Shown: positions 17,548-26,064, numbered from the stretch's first letter. The stretch: DNA of 64,000 nucleotides from CAWFKW01 sp963816535 (GCA_963816535.1 CAWFKW010000003.1:1833464-1897463); one strand, 5' to 3'. Numbers and translations: made by a program. Notes: a model not told the origin generated them from the letters alone.

Positions 17548-17604
17548 CGTATATGTGTGATAACCAAACCAAATTTTACAAATAACTATTTAAGGAGGTC
17601 TAAA

Positions 17605-18057
17605 ATGACATTAGTTAGATTTAAGCCATCGGGTGAGATGGATTTCAGCAAAAACTTCAGGAAGTTCTTTAACAATATTGATTCCCCGTTTTTCAGCGAA
17701 TGGGGATTGAAGCCGTTTGATTCAAAAGGATTCACTCCCAGGGTTGATGTGACCGAAGACAAAAATAATTTATATGTTCATGCCGAAATTCCCGGCGTAG
17801 ATAAGAAAGACATTAAGATCAACGTAGTTGGCGATGAACTGACTATCAGCGGGGAGAAGAAATCTGAAGAGAAAGATGAGAACAAAAACTACTTCAGGGT
17901 CGAAAGGTCAAGCGGAAGCTTCTCAAGAAGCTTTACTTTACCGGCCGAAGTTGTGATTGATAAGATAGAAGCTGAATATAAAGACGGAGTATTGAACATT
18001 ACTCTGCCCAAAACTGAAGAAGCAAAAGTTGTTGAGAAACAGATCGAAGTGAAGTAA
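17605..18057 (+). CDS. Small heat shock protein, Hsp20/alpha-crystallin family
   Basis: 150 residues from the ATG at 17605. That start has AAGGAGG at 17592-17598 with ideal spacing; an in-frame ATG at 17557 would fall before the predicted transcript start. Hsp20 proteins form oligomers that hold unfolding proteins for refolding by DnaK. The alpha-crystallin domain spans about 45-135: FTPRVDVTEDKNNLYVHAEIPG, DELTISGEKK, YFRVERSSGSFSRSF and YKDGVLNITLPK. The last residues (KQIEVK) lack a clear IxI motif but IEV is close. dnaK is 1.2 kb downstream. Confidence 0.95.
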   Translation: MTLVRFKPSGEMDFSKNFRKFFNNIDSPFFSEWGLKPFDSKGFTPRVDVTEDKNNLYVHAEIPGVDKKDIKINVVGDELTISGEKKSEEKDENKNYFRVERSSGSFSRSFTLPAEVVIDKIEAEYKDGVLNITLPKTEEAKVVEKQIEVK

Positions 18058-18102
18058 AAACGCGAGACGGCAGACGTCAAACGTGAAACGAAACATGAAG
18101 TT

Positions 18103-18138
18103 GATAATGTCAGGGTAATAACCTGGCATTATCGTTTT
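18103..18138 (+). terminator. Terminator after hsp20
   Basis: Stem of about 12 pairs (GATAATGTCAGG / CCTGGCATTATC, one G-T pair), then GTTTTAA. It lies 45 bases after the stop and marks hsp20 as a single-gene unit. Confidence 0.65.
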
Positions 18139-18188
18139 AATGTTACCGCAATAATAACAGTAAGTATTGAGAAAATCCTATTAATCCC

Positions 18189-18233
18189 AATGGCTCCCCC
18201 TCTCTAGGCGGAGAGGGGGTCGGGGGGTGAGGT
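18189..18233. repeat. CT-rich palindromic repeat, copy 3, supplying a ribosome binding site
   Basis: Stem CCCCCTCTC/GAGAGGGGG at 18196-18219, then TCGGGGGGTGAGGT. This end is identical over 12 bases to the complement of the copy at 6406. Its final GAGG (18229-18232) lies six bases before the ATG of the next gene and looks like its Shine-Dalgarno site. Confidence 0.65.
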
Positions 18234-18238
18234 AAAAT

Positions 18239-18766
18239 ATGCAGGAAAAAATTTTTAGCTCAGCCGTAGCAGAGAATGAATCGATAGAGGAATTTTTAGA
18301 GAGGCGTTCATACGCAAAAATTCCTCTATCGGTTAATTCGCTTGGACATTTCGAGATTTTTGCGAAACTTAACGGCATAGATGCCAGGTTTATTTTAGAT
18401 ACAGGCGCTTCAGGAACAGTGGTCGATGAAACCGGTTCTGCCGGGTTTAATTTGTTGATGTTGAGCGAATCAGATGAAAAGGCGGCGGGACTCGGAACAA
18501 ACACTCTGCAGGTTACTAAAAGCAAGGGTAACGAAATTATACTGGATGGCTTCAAAATTGAAAACTGGGAAGTTGGCATTATTAACCTTTCTCATGTAAA
18601 TGAAGAGCTAACCAAGCGCGGCGCAGGAATAGTGCACGGCGTAATTGGCGCTGATATTATGAATAAATATGACGCAGTAATTGATTATGGCGAGAAAGCT
18701 TTATACTTGAGAAAAGACCAGGATCAATTGTCAGCGGCCATTGAGGGGATTGCCGCGTCCCGCTAA
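18239..18766 (+). CDS. Retropepsin-like aspartyl protease domain protein
   Basis: 175 residues, no signal peptide. The active-site motif ILDTGASGTVVDE is at about residues 57-69, and the second signature of the single-domain (dimeric) aspartyl proteases is VHGVIGADIMNKYDAVIDY near 127-145. The family is pepsin/retropepsin-like and active as a homodimer; bacterial members have few known targets. The gene lies between hsp20 and a small helical gene ahead of dnaK, suggesting a place in protein quality control, which is inference. Its ribosome binding site appears to come from a dispersed repeat. Confidence 0.85.
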   Translation: MQEKIFSSAVAENESIEEFLERRSYAKIPLSVNSLGHFEIFAKLNGIDARFILDTGASGTVVDETGSAGFNLLMLSESDEKAAGLGTNTLQVTKSKGNEIILDGFKIENWEVGIINLSHVNEELTKRGAGIVHGVIGADIMNKYDAVIDYGEKALYLRKDQDQLSAAIEGIAASR

Positions 18767-18788
18767 GGCGCGTCTCGCTGTTTTGTAA

Positions 18789-19205
18789 ATGCCGACAGAC
18801 TACATAATGCGGATGATTGAGGAGTTCTTCAGATTGCTCAGGAACATAATTATGAAAAGGGAACAGGCAGATTATGAAATGGCGCGGGAAGGGCTTGATA
18901 ACTTAAGTAAAATGATAACGGGCCTTGATCTGATGCAGATCAAGTTACTGGCTGATGACGGGCTTACATTTTTCTTCAATCCCGATAAACAGGACTACGC
19001 TGAAAAAATATTCTGCACCGGGAAGATGTTCAAAGAAGAAGCGCTGATCAATGAAGCAGAGGGAAAACAGGATGAGAGCGTTAAGAGTAACAGGTATGCT
19101 TTGACATTTTTTGAGAAGATTAAAGAAAAAGATTCTGAATACAAACAGGAAGTATTGGAAGAAATAATACAATTAAATAATAAAATCCGCGGCCTTGCCG
19201 GCTGA
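18789..19205 (+). CDS. Small helical protein, DUF6483-like
   Basis: 138 residues. The start DYIMRMIEEFFRLLRNII and the fully alpha-helical, charged remainder resemble proteins grouped as DUF6483, whose function is unknown; this match is from memory and moderate. The helical hairpin pattern (LDLMQIKLLADDGLTFFF, KMFKEEALINEAEGK) suggests a TPR-like fold. It begins 22 bases after the aspartyl protease gene and ends 49 bases before the dnaK ATG, so all three could be one transcript. Confidence 0.65.
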   Translation: MPTDYIMRMIEEFFRLLRNIIMKREQADYEMAREGLDNLSKMITGLDLMQIKLLADDGLTFFFNPDKQDYAEKIFCTGKMFKEEALINEAEGKQDESVKSNRYALTFFEKIKEKDSEYKQEVLEEIIQLNNKIRGLAG

Positions 19206-19254
19206 TAAGAATTCGGCGGATGGCGGGCAGCAAAAGAAAAGGAAAAATAAAACT

Positions 19255-21180
19255 ATGGGAAAAATAATTGGAATCGATTTAGGAACTACCAACTCGGTTG
19301 TAGCCGTAATGGAAGGCAATGACCCTGTGGTAATTCAAAACGCTGAGGGTCACAGAACCACCCCTTCGGTTGTGGCATTTACCAAGAACGGCGAACGCCT
19401 TGTTGGTCAGGCTGCAAAGAGGCAGTCGGTAACTAACCCGCAGAACACCATCTCGTCTATAAAGAGATTTATGGGCAGAAGGTATGATGAAGTAAGGGAT
19501 GAAATGACGAAAGTCCCCTATAAAGTCATAAAAGGCGAGAACGATACGGCCAGGGTTGAAATCGGCGACAGAGTTTACTCGCCGCCCGAGATATCCGCAA
19601 TGATACTTCAGAAAATGAAGCAGACTGCAGAGGATTATCTTGGTCAAAAAGTAACCGAAGCGGTTGTAACCGTTCCGGCTTACTTTAACGATTCGCAGAG
19701 ACAGGCGACTAAGGATGCCGGCAAAATAGCGGGGCTTGACGTAAAACGTATTATCAACGAGCCCACAGCCGCGGCGCTTGCTTACGGACTGGATAAAAAC
19801 AAAAAAGATGAAAAAGTCGCCGTGTACGATCTTGGGGGCGGTACTTTTGATATATCGATTTTAGAGCTTGGCGAAGGCGTGTTCGAAGTGAAATCAACAA
19901 ACGGCGATACTCACTTAGGAGGCGATGACTTTGACCAGAGGCTGATAGATTATATTGTCGATGAGTTTAAGAATAAAGAAGGCGTCGACCTTAAAAAGGA
20001 CCCGATGGCGCTTCAGCGCTTAAAGGTGGAAGCTGAAAATGCAAAATGCGAACTCTCGACCCGTTTGGAAGTAGATATTAAGCTTCCGTATATAACGGCA
20101 GTCGATGGAGCCGCAAAACATCTTGATATAGTTATCACAAGGGCAAAATTCGAGCAGCTGGTCGCCGATTTGATCCAGAGGACAATTGGCCCATGCAAGA
20201 AAGCTATGGAAGATGCCGGGTACACGCCGAATGATATCAACGAAGTAATACTCGTCGGCGGTTCTACAAGAATACCTAAAGTTCAGGAAGCTGTTAAAAA
20301 CCTGTTCGGAAAAGAGCCCCATAAGGGCGTAAATCCTGATGAAGTTGTGGCGGTAGGCGCGGCTATACAGGGCGGCGTTTTAACAGGCGACGTAAAAGAC
20401 GTGCTGCTGCTTGACGTAACTCCGCTATCGCTTGGTATTGAAACCCTCGGCGGCGTTATGACAAAAATGATAGACGCTAATACGACTATCCCGACCAAGA
20501 AGACTGAAATATATTCTACGGCAGCTGCAAACCAGTCGCAGGTTGAGATACATATTCTCCAGGGCGAGCGCCCCATGGCGAACGATAACAGGACGCTGGG
20601 CACGTTTATACTTGACGGAATTCCGCCTGCTCCGCGCGGTATACCGCAGATCGAAGTAACTTTTGATATTGACGCTAACGGTATTTTACATGTTGCGGCA
20701 AAAGATAAAGCAACAGGTAAAGAGCAGTCAATTAAGATCACTCACTCAAGCGGACTCAGCGACGCTGAAATTGAAAAAATGAAACGCGATGCAAAGGAAC
20801 ATGAGTCTGATGATAAAAAGAAAAAGGAAGAAGTTGAAATAAAGAACCAGGCTGACCAGCTTGTGTTCACGAGCGAGAAGAACCTGAAAGAATTCGAAGG
20901 CAAGCTAAACAGCGAAACTAAGATGAAGATAGAGAACGCAGTCAGCAAGCTGAAAGAAGCTCAGAAGGGTACGAACATCGACGAGATCAAATCAGCTATC
21001 GAAGCTATGAACGCTGCATGGAGCGAAGCATCTACACAGATGTACAGCCAGGCTACAGGCGCCGAGCAGCAAACGGGCGAACAGAAAACCGAAACCGGCG
21101 GCGAGCAGCCAAAAACCGAAGGCGACGGCAAAAAGGTAGAGAATGCTGATTATGAAGTTGTTGATGATGATAAGAAGTAA
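19255..21180 (+). CDS. dnaK: Molecular chaperone DnaK (Hsp70)
   Basis: 641 residues from the ATG at 19255 (MGKIIGIDLGTTNS), the normal length. An in-frame TTG at 19195 would add 20 residues with no family counterpart and overlap the gene before it. ATPase domain to about 385, with IGIDLGTTNSVVAV, VYDLGGGTFDISI and VGGSTRIPKVQ; linker DVLLLDVTPLSLGIETLGG; substrate-binding domain to about 510; helical lid and a Glu/Lys-rich tail ending YEVVDDDKK. DnaK refolds proteins with DnaJ and GrpE, which are not next to it here. No CIRCE element was found upstream. Confidence 0.97.
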   Translation: MGKIIGIDLGTTNSVVAVMEGNDPVVIQNAEGHRTTPSVVAFTKNGERLVGQAAKRQSVTNPQNTISSIKRFMGRRYDEVRDEMTKVPYKVIKGENDTARVEIGDRVYSPPEISAMILQKMKQTAEDYLGQKVTEAVVTVPAYFNDSQRQATKDAGKIAGLDVKRIINEPTAAALAYGLDKNKKDEKVAVYDLGGGTFDISILELGEGVFEVKSTNGDTHLGGDDFDQRLIDYIVDEFKNKEGVDLKKDPMALQRLKVEAENAKCELSTRLEVDIKLPYITAVDGAAKHLDIVITRAKFEQLVADLIQRTIGPCKKAMEDAGYTPNDINEVILVGGSTRIPKVQEAVKNLFGKEPHKGVNPDEVVAVGAAIQGGVLTGDVKDVLLLDVTPLSLGIETLGGVMTKMIDANTTIPTKKTEIYSTAAANQSQVEIHILQGERPMANDNRTLGTFILDGIPPAPRGIPQIEVTFDIDANGILHVAAKDKATGKEQSIKITHSSGLSDAEIEKMKRDAKEHESDDKKKKEEVEIKNQADQLVFTSEKNLKEFEGKLNSETKMKIENAVSKLKEAQKGTNIDEIKSAIEAMNAAWSEASTQMYSQATGAEQQTGEQKTETGGEQPKTEGDGKKVENADYEVVDDDKK

Positions 21181-21211
21181 GGCAGAAGGCAAAAGGCAGA
21201 AGTGAAAAGAT
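21181..21211. repeat. GGCAAAAGG-type word repeat, copy 1
   Basis: A run of GGCAGAAGGC / AAAAGGCAGAAG units right after the dnaK stop. The same words recur at 22243-22320 (other strand) and 60494-60541. The 330-base gap 21181-21512 also holds a TTCCCGC-GAAG-GCGGGAA hairpin at 21295-21312, the dnaK terminator and the next promoter. Confidence 0.6.
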
Positions 21212-21294
21212 AACGCATTTCCACTTGTAACCTGGAACTTTCTAACTTGCAACTTATAAAGAGCCCATAGGCGAAATCATAGCGCTGCTTGTCT

Positions 21295-21312
21295 TTCCCG
21301 CGAAGGCGGGAA
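21295..21312. repeat. TTCCCGC-GAAG-GCGGGAA hairpin
   Basis: Seven-pair perfect stem in the gap after dnaK. Its arms resemble hairpins in the tRNA relic at 45115-45131. Confidence 0.5.
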
Positions 21313-21344
21313 TCCAGATAATCACGCTCGGATCTAGCAAAATA

Positions 21345-21377
21345 AACCATCCCGGTGAAAATCGGGGTGGTTTTTTT
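21345..21377 (+). terminator. Terminator after dnaK
   Basis: Stem AACCATCCCG / CGGGGTGGTT (one G-T pair) followed by seven T. Confidence 0.85.
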
Positions 21378-21456
21378 ATTGGTTTCCTATCAAAAACACC
21401 AAATACGCCCCAAAATGCTATTTTATAACCCTCACTAAAATCTGGTAGTTTTAGCC

Positions 21457-21488
21457 TTTGTTTAAATAAAAACTTTAGATTACATTTG
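21457..21488 (+). promoter_or_regulatory. Promoter of the lipoprotein gene at 21513
   Basis: TTTG (21457-21460), exactly 20 bases, TACATTTG (21481-21488): a full match to the Bacteroidetes primary sigma consensus. Transcript start near 21495. Confidence 0.7.
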
Positions 21489-21512
21489 CATAACTTATTT
21501 ATATAGTAAGTT

Positions 21513-22127
21513 ATGAAAAAGATAACATTTATACGGTATCTAAGTATTGCGCTCGTTTGCGTTTATATATCGGCGTGTTCTTCTTCCAAAACCGATGACA
21601 ATGCGCCTGATAACACAACGGATAACACCAATCCGACAGAGACCACGTATGATGAAGCAGCAGGCGCGGCAATAATTAACATTGCTAAAGACGAACAGCA
21701 GAATGAAATGTATTCGCCTTCGGTTTCAGATACTTATTTATACTGGCTTGATAACAGGCTGATCGAACTTAACCATGCGACCAAATGTAATATTTTTGCT
21801 TTGAATGTTTTATATAAGGCCGGCTTTAAAACCCCGTCGGTAAACGCTTTGACCAGGGACCTAATTGATACTTCAAAATTCTCAGATATACTTCCGGTTG
21901 TAGGAGTTTCTGACCCTGAAGCAGCCGCTAAAGGCGACTTAATTGTATTTAACGGGCATGTGATAATATTTGAATCATTGGTAAAGATCAAAAAAGATAT
22001 GTACGCGCTTGCATGGTGGGCAGGCACTCATCAGGCAGATAACGGCGATAACATCATGAATAATGTTTGTTACGGAAAATACAAACTCAATGGGTATTTT
22101 ATTGTAAGAAGACCAGTGAGGAAGTGA
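21513..22127 (+). CDS. Lipoprotein with NlpC/P60- or CHAP-like cysteine amidase features
   Basis: 204 residues. A lipoprotein signal with lipobox ISAC (Cys22) is followed by a Thr/Asn/Asp-rich linker to about 50. The domain after it has a Cys at the head of a helix (TKCNIFALNVLYKAGF) and a His in a strand (GDLIVFNGHVIIFES), the order of the catalytic pair in NlpC/P60 and CHAP amidases, plus a conserved GDLIVF turn. A cell-wall or peptide amidase at the membrane is therefore likely but not certain. It has its own consensus promoter. Confidence 0.6.
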   Translation: MKKITFIRYLSIALVCVYISACSSSKTDDNAPDNTTDNTNPTETTYDEAAGAAIINIAKDEQQNEMYSPSVSDTYLYWLDNRLIELNHATKCNIFALNVLYKAGFKTPSVNALTRDLIDTSKFSDILPVVGVSDPEAAAKGDLIVFNGHVIIFESLVKIKKDMYALAWWAGTHQADNGDNIMNNVCYGKYKLNGYFIVRRPVRK

Positions 22128-22242
22128 AACTTGAGAGAGTTTATAAAGTATGTAAAGTTCATAAATAGTTAAAGATTATATATTTTTATAAGAATTTTGC
22201 TTTCTCTTTCTGTTTTTTAGTTAATGTCGTTTTACATTTTAC

Positions 22243-22320
22243 GTTTTCCTTTTCACTTCTGCCTTCTGCCTTTTCACTTCTGCCTTTTGCCTATTGCCTT
22301 TTCACTTTTGCCTTTTTCAT
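22243..22320. repeat. GGCAAAAGG-type word repeat, copy 2 (reverse strand)
   Basis: Irregular repeats of TTTTCACTTCTGCC / TTTTGCCTATTGCC over almost 80 bases ahead of asnS. Units vary in length and order, with no fixed spacer. The rest of gap 22128-22370 is AT-rich and shows a near-consensus TAACTTTC box at about 22342. Confidence 0.6.
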
Positions 22321-22370
22321 TGTAACATCTTCAAATTTTCGGTAACTTTCCCGATTACTATTACAATTGA

Positions 22371-23711
22371 ATGAGAAAACGCTATTATATTGATAAAATC
22401 GCCGATTATGTTGGCCAGGAAGTGACTATTCAGGGTTGGTTATATAACATCCGCACGTCCGGTAAACTCATGTTTCCTCAACTGCGCGACGGCACAGGAT
22501 TTATTCAGGGCGTAGTCTCACAAAAAGAGGTTTCTGAAAAAGTTTGGGAAGATTTTAAGTCGCTTACCCAGGAATCATCCATAATAGTAACGGGTACAGT
22601 CTCGAAACATCCAAAGAAAGATGAATACGAGCTGCAAATAAAAAACCTGCAGGTTGTTCAGATCGCTGAACAATATCCAATCACTCCAAAAGATCACGGA
22701 GTAGAATTCCTTGCAGATCACAGGCATTTGTGGGTACGCTCGTCAAAGCAAGTTGCAATATTGAAAGTGCGCGAAGAGATTATTAAATCATGCCGCGATT
22801 ATATGTATGATAACGGCTTTACGCTTTTTGATTCGCCGATATTCACACCCAATGCTGCCGAAGGAACAACAACATTGTTCTCATCTGATTATTTTGATCT
22901 GGGTAAAGTTTACTTAGCTCAGACCGGTCAGCTTTATGCCGAAGCGGGCGCAATGGCATTCGGAAAAGTGTATGATTTTGGACCGACGTTCCGCGCCGAG
23001 AAATCCAAGACCCGAAGGCACTTAACTGAGTTTTGGATGATCGAGCCCGAGATGGCTTATTACGATATTTTCGATGACATGGATTTGATTGAAGATTTTA
23101 TTGAGTATATCGTTCAGCGTGTTGTAAAGAACAGAGCAAAAGAGCTTGCTGTTTTGGAAAGAGATATTGCAAAACTGGAAGCAATTAAAAAACCGTTCCC
23201 GCGAATTACGTATGATGAGGCAATTAATATAATTAATAAAAAAGATATTCCGCTGATAAGGAAAAAAGAAGATGGTACAGAGGATCAAATCAGGCCTTTT
23301 CCGTGGGGCGAGGATTTTGGCGCGCCGCATGAAGAAGCGGTTGTTGGCGATGACGATAAGCCTGTAATGGTCTACAACTGGCCTAGCGAAGCAAAAGCGT
23401 TCTATATGAAACGCGATCCTGATAATCCTAAAATTGTCCGCGGCGTTGATGTGTTGGCTCCAGAAGGATACGGAGAAATTGTCGGCGGCTCTGAAAGAGA
23501 AGATAATCTGGAGTTGCTCGTTCAGCGTATTAAGGACCACAAGCTTCCTATGGAAGCATTTGAGTGGTATTTGGATCTGAGAAGGTTCGGCAGCGTGCCG
23601 CATTCCGGTTTTGGAATGGGGATAGAACGCTTTGTTTGCTGGATGTGCAAAATAGATCACATACGCGAAGCTATACCTTTTCCGAGATTAATGTATCGTA
23701 ATCGTCCATAA
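22371..23711 (+). CDS. asnS: Asparaginyl-tRNA synthetase
   Basis: 446 residues. Class IIb synthetase that charges tRNA-Asn. The OB-fold anticodon domain (1-110: VTIQGWLYNIRTSGKLMF) is followed by the catalytic core with motif 2 (YDFGPTFRAEKSKTRRHLTEF) and motif 3 (GFGMGIERFVCWMC). The long N-terminal Asn-type domain and the insertion at 240-320 match AsnRS rather than AspRS. The stop overlaps the ATG of the next gene by one base (TAATG), so the NYN-domain gene is co-translated. Confidence 0.96.
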   Translation: MRKRYYIDKIADYVGQEVTIQGWLYNIRTSGKLMFPQLRDGTGFIQGVVSQKEVSEKVWEDFKSLTQESSIIVTGTVSKHPKKDEYELQIKNLQVVQIAEQYPITPKDHGVEFLADHRHLWVRSSKQVAILKVREEIIKSCRDYMYDNGFTLFDSPIFTPNAAEGTTTLFSSDYFDLGKVYLAQTGQLYAEAGAMAFGKVYDFGPTFRAEKSKTRRHLTEFWMIEPEMAYYDIFDDMDLIEDFIEYIVQRVVKNRAKELAVLERDIAKLEAIKKPFPRITYDEAINIINKKDIPLIRKKEDGTEDQIRPFPWGEDFGAPHEEAVVGDDDKPVMVYNWPSEAKAFYMKRDPDNPKIVRGVDVLAPEGYGEIVGGSEREDNLELLVQRIKDHKLPMEAFEWYLDLRRFGSVPHSGFGMGIERFVCWMCKIDHIREAIPFPRLMYRNRP

Positions 23712-24202
23712 TGGAAACAATTATTATCGACGCATATAACCTTATGCACAAGGTAACTGAACTGAGGCTGCTTTTACAGCAATCTCAGGATGTGACCGTA
23801 GATACGATGGTTTCCAAGCTTGAAGGGCATTTCTTCGGGCGCGTTATAAAAGTGGTCATCGTCTTTGACGGGATGGGCAAAAATAAACACTCACGGAATA
23901 TCGAAGTGAAATTCGCAAAGACAGGGGTGGGACCTGATTGGGGAAACGCAGATACTCTTATAAAACACCTTATTGAAAAGTCTAAAAATCCTAAACTGGT
24001 TAGAGTTGTATCATCCGACAGGGAAATCACCTTCTTCGCCAAAGAATGCGGATGTAAGATTCAAACGGCGGAAGGTTTTTGGGGCGAAGTAAAGGATAAA
24101 AGAATTGAAAGGGCAGATGCAATAAGAGAGGCAAAAGAGAAACCAAATGTTGTTACTAAAACAGAATTTGATTTTTTATTGAAAGAGTTTACAAAAAAAT
24201 AG
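23711..24202 (+). CDS. YacP-like NYN domain RNase-type protein
   Basis: 163 residues. NYN (PIN-like) domain: TIIIDAYNLMH with the first catalytic Asp, VVIVFDGMG with the second, NADTLIKHLIE, and VVSSDREITFFAKECG. YacP/Rae1 of Bacillus is a ribosome-linked mRNA endonuclease of this family. Start overlaps the asnS stop, so expression is tied to asnS. RNase action here is inferred from the family. Confidence 0.85.
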   Translation: METIIIDAYNLMHKVTELRLLLQQSQDVTVDTMVSKLEGHFFGRVIKVVIVFDGMGKNKHSRNIEVKFAKTGVGPDWGNADTLIKHLIEKSKNPKLVRVVSSDREITFFAKECGCKIQTAEGFWGEVKDKRIERADAIREAKEKPNVVTKTEFDFLLKEFTKK

Positions 24203-24215
24203 CAAAGAATATGTC

Positions 24216-24243
24216 GCAGGGGACGCATATATGCGTCCCCTGC
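24216..24243. repeat. Perfect 28-base palindrome after the NYN gene
   Basis: GCAGGGGACGCATA followed directly by its complement, 13 bases after the stop codon. No T run follows, so it is a terminator or a dispersed palindrome; which one is unclear. Confidence 0.6.
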
Positions 24244-24264
24244 ATGAAATTAAATTAAGAATAA

Positions 24265-25197
24265 GTGGCATTAATAGAGACGCAAAATTTAAGCAAAGAG
24301 TATTCAAGTAAGTTTACCAAGCAGAAGGTAAACGCGCTGAATAATTTCTCTTTCAAGGTTAACGAAGGGGAAATTTTCGGGCTTTTGGGGCCAAACGGCG
24401 CGGGGAAAACAACTCTGATCAAGATCCTTCTCGCGATAACTTTCCAGACCAGCGGGACTGCGAGAATATTCGGGCTTGACGCAAGAGACAGCAAGTGGAA
24501 AAAAAGAGTAGGCTACCTTCCGGAGAACCATAAGTTCCCTAACTATCTTACAGGCGAGCAGGTGCTGGGATATTACGGCGAGCTGTCGGGGATGAAACGT
24601 GATTCGAAGATGATGCAGAAAATTGACGAAATGCTTGGCCTGATGAATCTTACTCAATGGCGCAAGACAAGGATTAAGAAATATTCCAAAGGCATGATGC
24701 AGAAGCTTGGCCTGGCGCAATCGATGCTCAGTAATCCCGACCTGATCTTTCTTGATGAGCCCACCGACGGCGTGGACCCAATCGGCAGAAAAGAAATACG
24801 CGATATTTTACACGGGCTAAAAGCGAAGGGCACGACAATTTTTCTGAACTCGCATTTGCTTTCTGAAGTCGAAATGATCTGCGACCGCGTGGCAATATTA
24901 AACAAAGGCGACCTGATAAAAGAAGGCAACGTTCATGACCTTACGCAGGCTGAAAACATTTTTATGGTGCATACCGCAAATACGCTCAGCCCTGAAATTA
25001 AACAAAAGGTTTCGCAAATTGATGCAAATGCAGGCGTTGGAGATAACGAAATTCATACAGAAACGCAGGTTGAAACCCTGAATAAGATAATAGACCTTCT
25101 CCGCGCAAACAATATCAACATCAAAACAATTAACCAGAAGACAAGCACTCTCGAAGAGCTCTTCATCAATGTAATCAACAAGGATAATACAAATTAA
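24265..25197 (+). CDS. ABC transporter ATP-binding protein (CcmA/NatA type)
   Basis: 310 residues, GTG start. Walker A GPNGAGKTTLI, signature YSKGMMQKLGLAQ and Walker B LIFLDEPTDGVDP are intact; the last 80 residues form the extra domain common in ABC-2 exporters. The stop overlaps the start of the permease gene by one base (TAATG), so they form one exporter. Substrate unknown; homologues export drugs, peptides or polysaccharide. Confidence 0.93.
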   Translation: MALIETQNLSKEYSSKFTKQKVNALNNFSFKVNEGEIFGLLGPNGAGKTTLIKILLAITFQTSGTARIFGLDARDSKWKKRVGYLPENHKFPNYLTGEQVLGYYGELSGMKRDSKMMQKIDEMLGLMNLTQWRKTRIKKYSKGMMQKLGLAQSMLSNPDLIFLDEPTDGVDPIGRKEIRDILHGLKAKGTTIFLNSHLLSEVEMICDRVAILNKGDLIKEGNVHDLTQAENIFMVHTANTLSPEIKQKVSQIDANAGVGDNEIHTETQVETLNKIIDLLRANNINIKTINQKTSTLEELFINVINKDNTN

Positions 25198-26027
25198 TGC
25201 TGGCAATAATCAAAAATACATTTCGCGAAGCTCTGGCGAAAAAAATATTCATAGGTTACTATATATTTTACGGAATTGTAGTCATCGTAATGCTGTTCGC
25301 CGTAAACCTTGATGCAGTTGAAGGAGTAATGTCTTTTGCAGACGTTCAAAAAACAATTATATCGGTCGAAAGCGGCTTTGTAAGCCTGGCTTTTCCGCTT
25401 ATTCTGTTCTTTGCGCTGATATCTGCTTCGTCATTCATCACATCAATGGTCGATAAAGGCACAATTGACCTGTTAATATCCAAGCCGGTTTCGAGATTTA
25501 AGATACTTACCGCTAAATATATTGGGTCGACGTTATTTGTTGCGGCAAGTATAGTATTCCTGATAGGCTCTATCTGGCTGATACTTTCGCTCAAGTCGGG
25601 TTACTGGAACGCAGGGTTCCTGTTCACAATAATAAGTCTTACGTTCGCGTTCGCGGTAATGTACAGCATATCTATTTTTATCGGCCTGACTACGCAGAGC
25701 TCAATTATTTCGATACTTGTGAACTTCTTTTTGATATTTGTTTTCTGCCCTGTTTTATCGGCGCGGGAACAGCTCATATTCACGTTTGTAAAAAATGACG
25801 GCGTTAAATTTATATTTAATTTCTTTTATTACATTTTGCCAAAACCCGGCGAAATAAAAGATGTGACCATTGCTCTTATTTCAGGCGAGAGCATTCCGCT
25901 CTGGAAAGGCGTGGTTAACGAGCTTGGAATGATGGGGCCATCGTGGTTATCTGTAATAACGTCGTTTCTTTTCTGCGCCGTTCTGTATTCATATTCGGTT
26001 TATTATTTCGCCAAAAAAGATTATTAA
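25197..26027 (+). CDS. ABC-2 type transporter permease
   Basis: 276 residues with six hydrophobic helices (for example IFYGIVVIVMLFAVNL at about 20, LAFPLILFFALISASSFI near 60). The VDKGTIDLLISKPVSRFKILTAKY segment between helices 2 and 3 is typical of ABC-2 permeases (GTIEFLLSKPVSR type) and contacts the ATPase. Partner of the ATPase gene immediately before it. A gene for a lipoprotein follows 37 bases later and may belong to the same transcript. Confidence 0.9.
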   Translation: MLAIIKNTFREALAKKIFIGYYIFYGIVVIVMLFAVNLDAVEGVMSFADVQKTIISVESGFVSLAFPLILFFALISASSFITSMVDKGTIDLLISKPVSRFKILTAKYIGSTLFVAASIVFLIGSIWLILSLKSGYWNAGFLFTIISLTFAFAVMYSISIFIGLTTQSSIISILVNFFLIFVFCPVLSAREQLIFTFVKNDGVKFIFNFFYYILPKPGEIKDVTIALISGESIPLWKGVVNELGMMGPSWLSVITSFLFCAVLYSYSVYYFAKKDY

Positions 26028-26064
26028 CCGGCAATATTGGGAAAATGACTATGCGGTTTATACA

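Noticed and set aside
17557..17604. Longer start of hsp20
   Set aside because: A perfect Shine-Dalgarno site serves the ATG at 17605, and the sigma54-like promoter would start transcription after 17557.
17320..17604. CIRCE heat-shock operator before hsp20 or dnaK
   Set aside because: No TTAGCACTC-N9-GAGTGCTAA-like inverted repeat was found upstream of either gene.
19195..19254. TTG start 20 codons upstream of dnaK
   Set aside because: It overlaps the previous gene and adds residues absent from DnaK proteins; the ATG at 19255 gives the normal N-terminus.
20283..20741. 152-codon minus-strand frame inside dnaK
   Set aside because: Antisense shadow of a highly conserved gene.
22243..22320. Repetitive array that might be read as CRISPR
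   Set aside because: Units differ in length and order and there are no spacers of constant size; no cas genes are nearby.
23022..23660. 212-codon minus-strand frame inside asnS
   Set aside because: Antisense shadow; composition follows asnS codon positions.
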